64,000 bases of DNA from positions 310,001-374,000 of the forward strand of contig NZ_JAOEFC010000002.1 of the NCBI RefSeq assembly GCF_025421715.1. Reading direction: 5' to 3'. Position numbers and translations under genes: made by a program. Positions within the stretch are counted from its first letter, which is position 1. Every line of letters begins with the position of its first letter. The notes beneath the pieces are model-generated. The model saw only the letters and a list, made by a program, of their open reading frames with translations. It ran no database searches and was not told where the DNA came from. The stretch comes from Microbacterium festucae. GTDB lineage: Bacteria; Actinomycetota; Actinomycetes; Actinomycetales; Microbacteriaceae. Below, piece by piece: positions 1-7,939 of the stretch.

Positions 1-1814
1 TCACCGTCTTCACCACGCGCCCCGACACCCTGCACGGGGCGACGTTCATGGTCATCGCCCCCGACTCCGACCTCGCCGCGGAGCTCGCCGCCGGGTCCTC
101 CGACGACGTGCAGGCGCGCTTCCAGGACTACCTCGCGACGGTGCAGAAGACCAGCGAGATCGACCGGCAGATCACCGACCGGCCGAAGACCGGCGTGTTC
201 CTCGAGCGCTACGCCGTCAACCCGATCAACGGCGACCGCCTGCCGATCTGGGCCGCCGACTACGTGCTGGCCGACTACGGCCACGGCGCCGTCATGGCCG
301 TGCCCGGCCACGACCAGCGCGACCTCGACTTCGCCCGCGCGTTCGGCCTGCCGGTGCGCGTGGTGGTCGACACCACCGCGCCGGTCACCGGTGCCATCCC
401 GGTGATCGAGCTCGACGAGCAGGGCGTGCCGATCGATCCGGGCAACCCCCAGCTCGACGAGCTCGACCCCGCCACCACCGGCATCGCCCTCACCGGCGAC
501 GGCCGCATGGTCAACTCGGGCTCGCTCGACGGCCTCAGCAAGCGCAACGCCATCGCCCGCGCGATCGAGGAGCTGACGGCATCCGGCAACGGCCGCGCCA
601 GCAAGACCTACCGCCTGCGCGACTGGCTCATCTCCCGGCAGCGGTTCTGGGGCACCCCGATCCCCATGATCCACACCGAGGACGGGCGCATCGTGCCCGT
701 GCCCGAAGACCAGCTCCCGCTGACGCTCCCCGACGCGCAGGGCCTCGACCTCGCGCCCAAGGGCACCTCGCCCCTGGGTGGGGCGACCGAGTGGATGCAG
801 ACCGTCGACCCCGAGACCGGTGAGCCGGCGCTGCGCGACCCCGACACGATGGACACGTTCGTCGACAGCTCGTGGTACTTCCTGCGCTTCCTCGCCCCCC
901 ACGACGCCACCGAGGCGTTCCCGCGCCGTGAGGCTGACCGCTGGGCGCCCGTCGACTCCTACATCGGCGGTGTCGAGCACGCGATCCTGCACCTGCTGTA
1001 CGCGCGCTTCATCACCAAGGTGCTCTTCGACCTGGGCGAGATCGACTTCACCGAGCCGTTCTCCAACCTCATCAACCAGGGCATGGTGCTGCTGGGCGGC
1101 TCGAAGATGTCCAAGAGCAAGGGCAACCTCGTCGAGTTCGCCGCCAGCATGGTCGACCCGGGTGCGGATGCCGTGCGCGTGGCGATCGCGTTCGCCGGCC
1201 CCGTCGAAGACGACATCGAGTGGGAGGACGTGTCCACCACCGGTGCGCAGAAGTTCCTCGCCCGAGCCTGGCGTGTGGCCGAAGACGTCACCAGCGCGCC
1301 CGACGTGGTGTGGGCCGAGGGCGACACCGCCCTGCGGCGCGTCACCCACCGGCTGCTGGCCGACGCCCCCGGCCTGGTCGAGCAGACGAAGTTCAACGTC
1401 GTCGTCGCCCGCCTGATGGAGCTCGTCAACGCCACCCGCAAGGCCATCGACACCGGTGCCGGCCCCGCCGACCCGGCCGTGCGCGAAGCCGCCGAGGCGA
1501 TTGCGATGATCCTCGACCTGTTCGCCCCGCACACCGCGGAGGAGATGTGGGAGATCCTCGGCTACGAGCCCTTCGTCGGCCTCGTGCCCTGGCGTCAGGC
1601 CGACCCGACCCTGCTGGTCGAGGAGTCGGTCACCGCGGTCGTGCAGATCGACGGCAAGGTGCGCAGCACCCTCGAGGTGCCCGCGCGCATCAGCCCCGAC
1701 GAGCTCGAGGCCCTCGCCCGCGCCGACGAGAAGGTGCTCCGCTCGCTCGGCGACCGCGAGATCGTCCGCGTCGTCGTGCGCGCCCCGAAGGTCGTGAGCT
1801 TCACCACCGCCTGA
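1..1814 (+). CDS. leuS: Leucyl-tRNA synthetase, C-terminal part (partial)
   Basis: Class I aminoacyl-tRNA synthetase that charges tRNA-Leu in the cytoplasm. The reading frame is open from the first bases of the window (codon phase starts at base 3), so the N-terminal Rossmann half with the HIGH motif lies outside. The first visible residues, [12 protein letters not shown], are the threonine-rich motif of the CP1 editing domain. [13 protein letters not shown] follows, also an editing-domain signature. The catalytic KMSKSKGN loop is encoded near 1108-1131. The helical anticodon-binding domain and a C-terminal domain ending in [13 protein letters not shown] complete the protein. The length after the editing motif is normal, so nothing appears missing at the 3' end. 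The next gene starts 640 bp downstream, and a hairpin at 1932-1963 is the likely terminator. Confidence 0.97.
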   Translation, partial: TVFTTRPDTLHGATFMVIAPDSDLAAELAAGSSDDVQARFQDYLATVQKTSEIDRQITDRPKTGVFLERYAVNPINGDRLPIWAADYVLADYGHGAVMAVPGHDQRDLDFARAFGLPVRVVVDTTAPVTGAIPVIELDEQGVPIDPGNPQLDELDPATTGIALTGDGRMVNSGSLDGLSKRNAIARAIEELTASGNGRASKTYRLRDWLISRQRFWGTPIPMIHTEDGRIVPVPEDQLPLTLPDAQGLDLAPKGTSPLGGATEWMQTVDPETGEPALRDPDTMDTFVDSSWYFLRFLAPHDATEAFPRREADRWAPVDSYIGGVEHAILHLLYARFITKVLFDLGEIDFTEPFSNLINQGMVLLGGSKMSKSKGNLVEFAASMVDPGADAVRVAIAFAGPVEDDIEWEDVSTTGAQKFLARAWRVAEDVTSAPDVVWAEGDTALRRVTHRLLADAPGLVEQTKFNVVVARLMELVNATRKAIDTGAGPADPAVREAAEAIAMILDLFAPHTAEEMWEILGYEPFVGLVPWRQADPTLLVEESVTAVVQIDGKVRSTLEVPARISPDELEALARADEKVLRSLGDREIVRVVVRAPKVVSFTTA

Positions 1815-1883
1815 GTGGTGGGCGCTGCGGCGCTGGGCGCTGGTGCTGCGGTGCTGGTGTGCTGGGCGTTGCGGCGCTGCGCC

Positions 1884-1915
1884 GCTGCGGTGCTGCGGTG
1901 CTGCGGTGCTGCGGT
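1884..1915. repeat. 8-bp tandem repeat GCTGCGGT x4
   Basis: Four uninterrupted copies of GCTGCGGT lie in a longer degenerate stretch (about 1820-1925) built from GCTGCGG, GCTGGGC and GTGCTG words just after leuS. The stretch is low-complexity and shows no recognisable coding content, although several frames stay open through it. It is a plausible slippage-prone sequence. Confidence 0.8.
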
Positions 1916-1931
1916 GCTGGGCGTTGTTGCT

Positions 1932-1963
1932 GAACGGGACGCCCCTGAGGGGTTGTCCCGTTC
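1932..1963 (+). terminator. Hairpin downstream of leuS
   Basis: GAACGGGAC (1932-1940) pairs perfectly with GTCCCGTTC (1955-1963), and the loop contains a further CCCC/GGGG pairing. It lies 118 bp after the leuS stop. There is no strong T-run, which is usual for terminator hairpins in this GC-rich window. Confidence 0.6.
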
Positions 1964-1985
1964 GGTGTTGGTGGGGCTGTGCCCC

Positions 1986-2046
1986 GTTCGCTCGCGCCCT
2001 GTTGCGGCCCCAGGCGCCCCCACTCGGCAGTTGGGCGCCAGTGAAC
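1986..2046. repeat. 61-bp imperfect palindromic element, copy A
   Basis: Left end GTTCGCTCGCGCC and right end GGCGCCAGTGAAC are near-perfect inverted repeats. The right arm continues inward as GGCAGTTGGGCGCC. It is one of five elements of exactly 61 bp in this window. It lies in the gene-free stretch between leuS and comEA. Confidence 0.75.
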
Positions 2047-2069
2047 GCGAGCCCCGGGGCGTCCCGGAG

Positions 2070-2130
2070 GTTCACTCGCGGCCAAGTGTCGCCTTGGGGG
2101 TCCTCACGCCGCAGTTGGGCGCCAGTGCAC
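2070..2130. repeat. 61-bp imperfect palindromic element, copy B
   Basis: Runs from GTTCACTCGCGGCC to GGCGCCAGTGCAC. The central part (GTCGCCTTGGGGGTCCTCAC, then GCCGCAGTTGGG) is identical to that of copy C, which begins 80 bp downstream. This suggests that B and C arose by local duplication. Confidence 0.8.
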
Positions 2131-2149
2131 GTGGGGAGGCCGCGCCCAG

Positions 2150-2210
2150 GTTCGCTCGCGCCCAAGCGTCGCCTTGGGGGTCCTCACGCCGCAGTTGGGT
2201 GCCAGTGAAC
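2150..2210. repeat. 61-bp imperfect palindromic element, copy C
   Basis: Runs from GTTCGCTCGCGCCC to GTGCCAGTGAAC. Its core is identical to copy B. The sequences between A/B, B/C and C/D (about 20-23 bp each) are GC-rich and much less similar, so the 61-bp unit itself is what is conserved. Confidence 0.8.
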
Positions 2211-2233
2211 GCGGGGCGGTGCGCGAGCCCGTG

Positions 2234-2294
2234 GCTCGCTCGCGCCTTGATGTGGCCTCGCGGGGCCCCAGGGGACAGTTGGGCGCGAGTGAGC
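2234..2294. repeat. 61-bp imperfect palindromic element, copy D
   Basis: The most diverged copy in the leuS-comEA gap: left arm GCTCGCTCGCGCC, right arm ACAGTTGGGCGCGAGTGAGC. The inner sequence TTGATGTGGCCTCGCGG resembles the distant copy E at 7307. The end mutations are partly compensatory (GCTCGCT pairs with AGTGAGC). Confidence 0.7.
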
Positions 2295-2453
2295 GATGGG
2301 CAGACAGCCCGGCGGGGCCTCGGGGGTGAGGGTGTGCGGCGGCGCGGATGCGTGATCGCACAGCTTCCTCACCGGAGGGGTCGCGGGGCGATTCCTCCAC
2401 GGATCGGGCAGGTCGGCGTCTGACGCAGGGCGAGGCCTGCGAGCCTCGGTGGA

Positions 2454-3080
2454 ATGACGGCCGGCGACGGGCAACGACGAAGGAGGCTCGGCCTCGGCGC
2501 CGCGATCGTCCTGGTGATCGCCATCGCCGCGGTCACCGTCGGCATCGGCGTCGTGCGCACGGTCGCCGCGCCGGCAGCCTCGGTACCCCGCCCGACCGCC
2601 GCGACCACCACCGCAGACGCGGGGGTCACGCCGGCAGCGCTCTACGTGCACGTCGCCGGCGCGGTCGCCGCTCCTGGGCTCTACCGCCTCGACGCGGGCA
2701 CGCGCGTCGTCGACGCCATCGGCGCCGCCGGGGGCCTCGCCCCCGATGCCGATCCCGCCGCGGTCAACCTCGCGCGGCCGCTCTCCGACGGCGAGCAGCT
2801 CATCGTCCCGCGGGTCGGCGACGTTCCCGCGGCCGGAGCCGGCGGCGCGAGCGACACGGGCGGGAACGCCGGTGGCGTCGGGCCCGACGGCAAGATCGAC
2901 CTCAACACGGCGGATGCGACGGCGCTCGAGACGCTCCCGCGCATCGGGCCGGCCTTGGCCGAACGCATCCTGCAGTGGCGGGAGCAGAACGGACGTTTCA
3001 CGAGCGTCGACGATCTGCTGTCGGTGCCGGGCATCGGCGACAAGATGCTGGCCGGCCTCCGGGATCTGGTGCGGGTATGA
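2454..3080 (+). CDS. comEA: ComEA, competence DNA-binding protein
   Basis: Membrane-anchored double-stranded DNA receptor of the natural transformation uptake machinery. The 208-residue protein has an arginine-rich N-terminus, one membrane segment (about residues 12-35), and an Ala/Pro/Thr linker. A SLBB/beta-grasp domain follows (about 62-118, VAGAVAAPGLYRLDAGTRV). The tandem helix-hairpin-helix DNA-binding domain spans about 147-208 (LNTADATALETLPRIG, VPGIGDKMLAGL). Length and order are typical of ComEA. The stop overlaps the ATG of comEC (ATGA), so the two are co-transcribed. No pilus or dprA genes lie in this window, so competence itself cannot be judged. The 376 bp upstream of the gene contain 61-bp palindromes rather than a clear promoter. 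Confidence 0.93.
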   Translation: MTAGDGQRRRRLGLGAAIVLVIAIAAVTVGIGVVRTVAAPAASVPRPTAATTTADAGVTPAALYVHVAGAVAAPGLYRLDAGTRVVDAIGAAGGLAPDADPAAVNLARPLSDGEQLIVPRVGDVPAAGAGGASDTGGNAGGVGPDGKIDLNTADATALETLPRIGPALAERILQWREQNGRFTSVDDLLSVPGIGDKMLAGLRDLVRV

Positions 3081-5656
3081 CCGGGCGCCGAGCGCGACGC
3101 ACCGACCTGCGACTGGTGCCGGTGGCCGCGGTGGCATGGGCCGTCGCCGCGCTCACCACCGCGCTGCCGGGCACCGCCGTCGCCGTCGCGGCTATCGGCG
3201 GTACCGTCACGGTGGTGGCGCTGCTGGTCGCGGCGCGCGCGGCGCGGGGCGGCGCGGGGACAGCGTCGAGGACGGATGCGACGCATGAGAGCGACGGGCG
3301 ACCACACGGCGCCGCGTCGCGCGCGGCGATGGCGAGAGCTCTGGGCCCGCGCGTCGCACTTCCCACCCCGGATGCCACGGCTCCGCCCGCTGACCCGGTG
3401 CACGGCCGGATGGAAGAGGCGCGGCCGGAGCCACAGCAGGGCGCGGGGCAGGCACGCGGCACCCCGGCATCACACACGCGGCACAGAGCCCCTCGCCGCC
3501 GCATCGAACACTGGCAGGGCCTCGCGGCGCTCGTGGCGGTCGCCGCTGCGGTGGGCGTCGGCGTCGCGTTGCACGTGGCGGCGGCGGCCCCCGCGCGCGA
3601 CGCGGTCGCAGCGCTGCCGGTCGATGGTGGCCGCTCGCTGCGGCTGGAGGCAGTCGTCGTCGGGAAAGTCGAGCCGGGAGCGGTCGGCATCCGCTTCGAC
3701 GCCCATCTCGAGCAGGTGGCGGTCGGTTCCGCCGTGCAGGCCGTGAGCGCGCCGATCGTCGTGCGCGCCGACGCCCGCGTCGACGGCCTCGACGTCGGGG
3801 CGCGGGTGGCGCTGGAAGGCACCGCGTTCCGCGCCGATGCGGGGGCGCGGGCGGTGCTCGTCGTCGACGCGTCGACTCTCAGCGTGCGGGCCCCGCCGCA
3901 GGGGGTGTTGGCGGCCGCGGCCGGTCTGCGCGGAGGACTCCACGAGGTCGTCCGCGGGCTCCCCGAACCGGGAGCGGGGCTCGTCCCGGGTCTTGCGGTG
4001 GGCGACACGGCCGGGGTGTCCGCCGAGCTCGACGCGGCCATGAAGGCGTCATCGCTGTCGCACCTCACCGCCGTCTCCGGGGCCAACTGCGCGCTGGTGG
4101 TCGGCATCGCCTTCGCAGCGGCGGCGCTGTGCGGCGCGCGCCGCTGGGTGCGCGTCACGCTCGCTCTCGCCGTGCTGGCGGGCTTCGTCGTCCTGGTCAC
4201 ACCCGAACCCAGCGTCGTGCGCGCGGCGGTGATGGCCGCCATCGGGATGCTGGGACTCGTGCTCGGCCGCATCGGCGCGGGCGTGTCGCTGCTGACGGCC
4301 GCCGTCACCGGCATCCTGCTGCTGGACCCGTGGCTGTGCACCTCGCTCGGTTTCGCGCTCTCGGCGGCTGCGACCGCGGCGCTGCTGCTGCTGGCGGGGC
4401 CGCTCGCCGACGGGCTCAGCCGATGGATGCCGGGCCCCGTGGCGCTGGCTGTCGCGGTGCCCCTGGCCGCTCAACTGGCGTGCGGACCGCTGCTGATCCT
4501 CATCGCGCCGACCGTACCGCTGCAGGGTGTGCTCGCCAACATCCTCGCCGGGCCCGCCGCGCCCGCCGCGACGGTGCTGGGGCTGGCGGCCTGCCTGCTG
4601 GCGGGGGTGCCCGTGCTGGGGGCAGGACTGGCGGGGCTGGCCTGGCTTCCCGCCGCATGGATCGCCGGCACGGCCGAGGTGCTCTCCGGCATCCCCGCGG
4701 TGCCATGGCCGGACGGGCCCCTCGGCGCGGCGCTGCTCGCGGTCGTCGGCGGGGCGGTGGCCGTGACCGTCGTCGCCGTCCGCGGTCGCCTGCGCGCCGC
4801 GTCGGTCGTGGTCGTCTGCGCGGCCGCCGGGATCATCGCCGGGGCGGGGCCGGGGCTGGGACTTGTCGAACGGGCCACGACGCCGGGGGAGTGGACCGTC
4901 GTCGCGTGCGAGGTCGGGCAGGGGGATGCCGTGCTGCTGCGCAGCGCGGGTCGCATCATGCTCGTCGACACCGGGCCCGATCCGGAGCCGCTGGGCGCCT
5001 GCCTCGATCGGTGGGCGGTCGGCCGCATCGACGTGCTGGTTCTCACGCACTTCGACGCCGATCACCGCGGCGGGATCGCCGCCGTGACCGGTCGGGTCGA
5101 CCTGCTCGTGCACGGTCCCACCGACGACGCAGCCGACGCCGCGCTCGTCGACGAGCTGGTCGCGGGAGGCGCCCGCGCGGTGGCCGTGACGACCGGGATG
5201 ACGGGCGTGCTGGGCGAGGCGACGTGGCGGGTGCTCTGGCCGCGCACGCGCGCCGAGCCCGGCAACGACGCCAGCGTCGTCGTCGACGTGTCAGGCGGCG
5301 GGCTGCCGTCGACCCTGCTGCTCGGCGACCTCTCCGCCTCGCCGCAGCAGTCGATCCTGGCATCCGGAGCACTGCGCGGCCGCTACGACGTGGTCAAGGT
5401 CGCACATCACGGCAGCGCCGACCAGTCGCCCGACCTCTATCGCGCGACGCGGCCCGGAATCGCGCTGGTGACCGTGGGCGAGAACGACTACGGGCACCCG
5501 CGGGCGTCGATCCTCGAGACCCTCGCCACCGTGGGCGCTTTCACGGCGCGCACCGACCGGGGCGGCGACGCGGCGCTCTGGCTCGACGGCGACGTGCTGC
5601 GGGTGTGGCGCCGCCGGCCCGACGAGGCGGCGGGCGACGTCGCACCCGGTGGCTAG
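3077..5656 (+). CDS. comEC: ComEC/Rec2 family DNA channel protein
   Basis: Predicted inner-membrane channel that passes single-stranded DNA into the cell. The frame is open far upstream, but the ATG at 3077 overlaps the comEA stop and begins MTGRRARRTDLRLV, followed at once by membrane segments. I therefore choose 859 aa. An N-terminal hydrophobic part and an OB-like region are followed by the polytopic competence domain (about residues 280-580; VSGANCALVVG is a family signature). A C-terminal metallo-beta-lactamase-like domain (about 600-840) carries DTGPDPEPLG, THFDADHRGG and KVAHHGS metal-site motifs, so the nuclease-like domain looks intact. Unusually long, Ala/Arg-rich sequence (about residues 65-140) separates the first membrane segments. 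The TAG stop also forms the first three bases of a -10 box for holA. Confidence 0.93.
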   Translation: MTGRRARRTDLRLVPVAAVAWAVAALTTALPGTAVAVAAIGGTVTVVALLVAARAARGGAGTASRTDATHESDGRPHGAASRAAMARALGPRVALPTPDATAPPADPVHGRMEEARPEPQQGAGQARGTPASHTRHRAPRRRIEHWQGLAALVAVAAAVGVGVALHVAAAAPARDAVAALPVDGGRSLRLEAVVVGKVEPGAVGIRFDAHLEQVAVGSAVQAVSAPIVVRADARVDGLDVGARVALEGTAFRADAGARAVLVVDASTLSVRAPPQGVLAAAAGLRGGLHEVVRGLPEPGAGLVPGLAVGDTAGVSAELDAAMKASSLSHLTAVSGANCALVVGIAFAAAALCGARRWVRVTLALAVLAGFVVLVTPEPSVVRAAVMAAIGMLGLVLGRIGAGVSLLTAAVTGILLLDPWLCTSLGFALSAAATAALLLLAGPLADGLSRWMPGPVALAVAVPLAAQLACGPLLILIAPTVPLQGVLANILAGPAAPAATVLGLAACLLAGVPVLGAGLAGLAWLPAAWIAGTAEVLSGIPAVPWPDGPLGAALLAVVGGAVAVTVVAVRGRLRAASVVVVCAAAGIIAGAGPGLGLVERATTPGEWTVVACEVGQGDAVLLRSAGRIMLVDTGPDPEPLGACLDRWAVGRIDVLVLTHFDADHRGGIAAVTGRVDLLVHGPTDDAADAALVDELVAGGARAVAVTTGMTGVLGEATWRVLWPRTRAEPGNDASVVVDVSGGGLPSTLLLGDLSASPQQSILASGALRGRYDVVKVAHHGSADQSPDLYRATRPGIALVTVGENDYGHPRASILETLATVGAFTARTDRGGDAALWLDGDVLRVWRRRPDEAAGDVAPGG

Positions 5657-5659
5657 GCT
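5654..5659 (+). promoter_or_regulatory. -10 box of holA, overlapping the comEC stop
   Basis: TAGGCT begins with the comEC TAG stop and lies exactly 6 nt before the holA ATG at 5666. The same spacing recurs before many genes in this window. It implies a leaderless holA mRNA. Confidence 0.55.
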
Positions 5660-5665
5660 GGTCGG

Positions 5666-6706
5666 ATGACGCCCGCGCCCCGTCGATCCGCCTCCCGCAC
5701 GCCCGCGCGCTCGGCGATCCCGCAGCAGTCCTGGCGCGCCCCGCAGCCCGCGCCGATCGTGCTGGTCTCCGGCCCCGAAGAGATCTGCGCCGAGCGCGCG
5801 ACCGCCGGCATCCGCGACTACCTGCGCGCCGAAGACGAGAGCCTCGAAGTCAGCGACCTGCGCGCCGACGACTACGCGCCCGGTTCCCTCCTCGGACTCA
5901 CCTCGCCCAGCCTGTTCGGTGAGCCGCGTCTCGTGCGCGTGGGCGGCGTCGAGAAGTGCAGCGACGCGTTCCTCACCGAGGCCCTCGCCTACCTCGAGTC
6001 GCCGCAAGAGGGTGCCACCGTCGTGCTGCGACACACCGGGGCGAGCGTGCGCGGCAAGAAGCTGCTGGATGCCATCCGCTCCGGCCTCGGCGGCGGCGTC
6101 GAGATCGCGTGCCCCGCGGTCAAGCGCGACTCCGACCGGTTCGACTTCGCCGCCGGCGAGTTCCAGGCAGCGGGCAAGCGCATCGCCCCCGCGGCGCTGC
6201 GCTCGCTCGTCGGCGCGTTCACCGATGACCTCACAGAGCTCGCCGCGGCCTGCCAGCAGTTGATCTCGGATGTCGCCGGCGACATCGGCGAGCAGACCGT
6301 CGAGCGCTACTACGGCGGCCGCGTCGAGACGACGGCGTTCACCGTCGCCGACACCGCCATCGCCGGACGCTACGGCGACGCGCTCGTCGCCCTGCGCCAC
6401 GCCCTCACCAGCGGCGCCGACCCGGTTCCCCTGGTCGCCGCGATCGCCTCGAAGCTGCGCACCATGGCGCGTGTGGCCGGCTCGCGCGAGCCGGCCGCCG
6501 CCCTCGCCGCGCGCCTGGGCATGAAGGACTGGCAGGTCGACCGCGCCCGCCGCGACCTGTCGGGGTGGAACGAGGCCTCACTCGGCCTCGCCATCCAGGC
6601 CGCCGCCCGCGCGGATGCCGAGGTCAAAGGCGCGTCCCGTGACGCCGTCTTCGCCGTCGAACGCCTCGTGACCGTCATCGCTACCCGCGCGCCGTACGGT
6701 TCCTGA
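5666..6706 (+). CDS. holA: DNA polymerase III delta subunit
   Basis: Clamp-loader delta subunit, which opens the beta sliding clamp during replication. The 346-residue protein shows the family pattern VLVSGPEEICAERA near the N-terminus (the non-ATP-binding remnant of the AAA+ fold). SLFGEPRLVRV follows, with the C-terminal collar domain after it (LRTMARVAG, SGWNEASLGLAIQAAARADAEVKG, end AVERLVTVIA). Length is normal. The comEA-comEC-holA order is conserved in many bacteria. The gene has its own likely leaderless promoter inside the comEC stop. It is followed by a convergent gene-free region with a tandem array. Confidence 0.92.
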   Translation: MTPAPRRSASRTPARSAIPQQSWRAPQPAPIVLVSGPEEICAERATAGIRDYLRAEDESLEVSDLRADDYAPGSLLGLTSPSLFGEPRLVRVGGVEKCSDAFLTEALAYLESPQEGATVVLRHTGASVRGKKLLDAIRSGLGGGVEIACPAVKRDSDRFDFAAGEFQAAGKRIAPAALRSLVGAFTDDLTELAAACQQLISDVAGDIGEQTVERYYGGRVETTAFTVADTAIAGRYGDALVALRHALTSGADPVPLVAAIASKLRTMARVAGSREPAAALAARLGMKDWQVDRARRDLSGWNEASLGLAIQAAARADAEVKGASRDAVFAVERLVTVIATRAPYGS

Positions 6707-6776
6707 GCCGGAGCCTCCTGCGCCGGGGGTCGGTGCCGGTGTCGGTCGTGGGGCTGCGCGCCGACGGCATCCGGGT

Positions 6777-7271
6777 GTTGCGGGCGCCATACCCGCGCTA
6801 TGTGGGACCTGCCTCGGCGGCGCGTCCCGCGAACGGTGGCTTGCGGGCGCGGTATGCGCGTTCTGGACGACGTGTCTCGGTGCCGTGTCCCGCGAAAGGT
6901 GTCAGCGTGTCCCGGAGACGGTGGGTTGAGGGCGCTAGATCCGCATTCTGTGTGGCGTGCCTCGGTGCCGTGTCCCGGAGACGGTGGGTTGAGGGCGCTG
7001 GATCCGCATTCTGTGTGACGTGCCTCGGTGCCGTGTCCCGGAATCGGCGGGTTGCGGGCGCTGCACCCGCGGTCTGTGGGACTTGCCTCGGTGCCGTGTC
7101 CCGGAATCGGTGGGTTCTGGGCGCTGCACCTGCGTTCTGTGGGACTTGCCTCGGTGCGATGTCCCGGAATCGGTGGGTTGCGGGCGCTGCATCTGCATTC
7201 TGTGGGACCTGCCCTAGCTGCGTGTCCCGGAGACGGTGGGTTCTGGGCGCTGCGCCCGCGTTCTGTGGGAC
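6777..7271. repeat. 63-bp tandem repeat array, about 7.5 units
   Basis: After a partial unit, full units start at 6809, 6872, 6957, 7020, 7083, 7146 and 7209. All are exactly 63 bp except the one at 6872, which is 85 bp because a GTGTCCCG-containing segment of 22 bp is duplicated. Each unit contains TGTCCCGGAATCGGTGGGTT or a close variant, then GGGCGCTG, and ends in TTCTGTGGGAC. GGGAC at each unit end and GTCCC in the next unit can pair across about 15 nt. Because 63 is divisible by three, several frames stay open on both strands with a 21-residue period. There is no ribosome-binding site or recognisable domain, so I call it a repeat and not a gene. It lies between convergent holA and rpsT. 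Confidence 0.9.
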
Positions 7272-7306
7272 CTGGCTGCGCTCGGCGCGGGTGGCCCCGC
7301 CTTGGG

Positions 7307-7367
7307 GTTCACTCGCGCCTAGATGTGGCCTCGGGCCGCGCGAGGCGGCAACTGGGCGCCAGTGAAC
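7307..7367. repeat. 61-bp imperfect palindromic element, copy E
   Basis: Runs from GTTCACTCGCGCC to GGCGCCAGTGAAC, with 12 of 13 terminal bases able to pair. It has the same 61-bp length as copies A-D, which are 5 kb away. The inner arms GTGGCCTC and GAGGCGGC are also partly complementary. It sits between the 63-bp array and the rpsT terminator. The remaining bases up to 7450 show nothing I can identify. Confidence 0.8.
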
Positions 7368-7450
7368 AGCGGGAGCGGTTCCGGTACCGCGCCGCGCACG
7401 GCCCCGCCGCCGAGCGGGCGCCGCAGAGCAACCACCCGCGCCGTGAACGA

Positions 7451-7482
7451 CGAAGGCCCGCCCCTGACGGGACGGGCCTTCG
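7451..7482 (-). terminator. rpsT terminator
   Basis: CGAAGGCCCG (7451-7460) and CGGGCCTTCG (7473-7482) form a perfect 10-bp stem with further CCC/GGG pairing in the loop. It lies 14 bp beyond the rpsT stop. The same GAAGGCC...GGCCTTC style is used at 42582-42615. Confidence 0.8.
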
Positions 7483-7496
7483 GGTGCGCGCTCGGA

Positions 7497-7757
7497 TCAG
7501 AGAGCGGCGACCTGCTTCGCGATGGCCGACTTGCGGTTCGCGGCCTGGTTCTGGTGGATGACGCCCTTGCTCACGGCCTTGTCGAGCTTCTTGGACGCCT
7601 TCGCGAGGGCCTTCTCCGCGGCGGCCTTGTCGCCGGCGGCGACGGCCTCGCGGGTGCGGCGCACCTCGGTCTTCAGCGCGCTCTTGACGGCCTTGTTGCG
7701 CTCGTGCGCCTTCTCGTTGGTCTTGTTGCGCTTGATCTGCGACTTGATGTTCGCCAC
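7497..7757 (-). CDS. rpsT: 30S ribosomal protein S20
   Basis: Small-subunit protein that binds the 5' domain of 16S rRNA. The 86-residue sequence begins [21 protein letters not shown] and has the family's lysine-rich helical bundle, including [19 protein letters not shown] near the end. It uses a GTG start. It stands alone, divergent from the MFS gene, with a strong hairpin terminator just after its stop. Length is typical. Confidence 0.97.
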   Translation of the reverse strand: MANIKSQIKRNKTNEKAHERNKAVKSALKTEVRRTREAVAAGDKAAAEKALAKASKKLDKAVSKGVIHQNQAANRKSAIAKQVAAL

Positions 7758-7939
7758 GTTCGACGTATCTTTCGTTCGGAGTTATCGGTTGGATGTGCCG
7801 GGTGGGCGGTAGAGGGGCGCCTCCGGCGGTCGCACGGTGTGGGAACCGTACGCGCAAGCCAAACAGTGAGTCTACCAGGTTCCGGCGCGTCGCATCGGAC
7901 ATCGACGGCCGCGCGGCCCCGCTGCGGCATGATCATGCC

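Noticed and set aside
2348..3076. 243-residue N-terminal extension of ComEC
   Set aside because: It overlaps comEA in another frame and is Arg-rich. The ATG at 3077 overlaps the comEA stop and leads directly into membrane helices.
6777..7271. CRISPR array
   Set aside because: Units are directly adjacent 63-mers that vary along their whole length. There are no unique spacers and no cas genes.
6733..7365. 210-codon repeat protein over the 63-bp array
   Set aside because: Open frames exist in several phases and on both strands because the period is divisible by three. There is no ribosome-binding site, and the frame is not preferred by composition.
7793..7939. N-terminal extension of the MFS protein
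   Set aside because: The added 49 residues are Arg/Gly/Ala-rich and overlap the rpsT promoter region. The ATG at 7940 begins at the first membrane helix with a well-placed -10 box.
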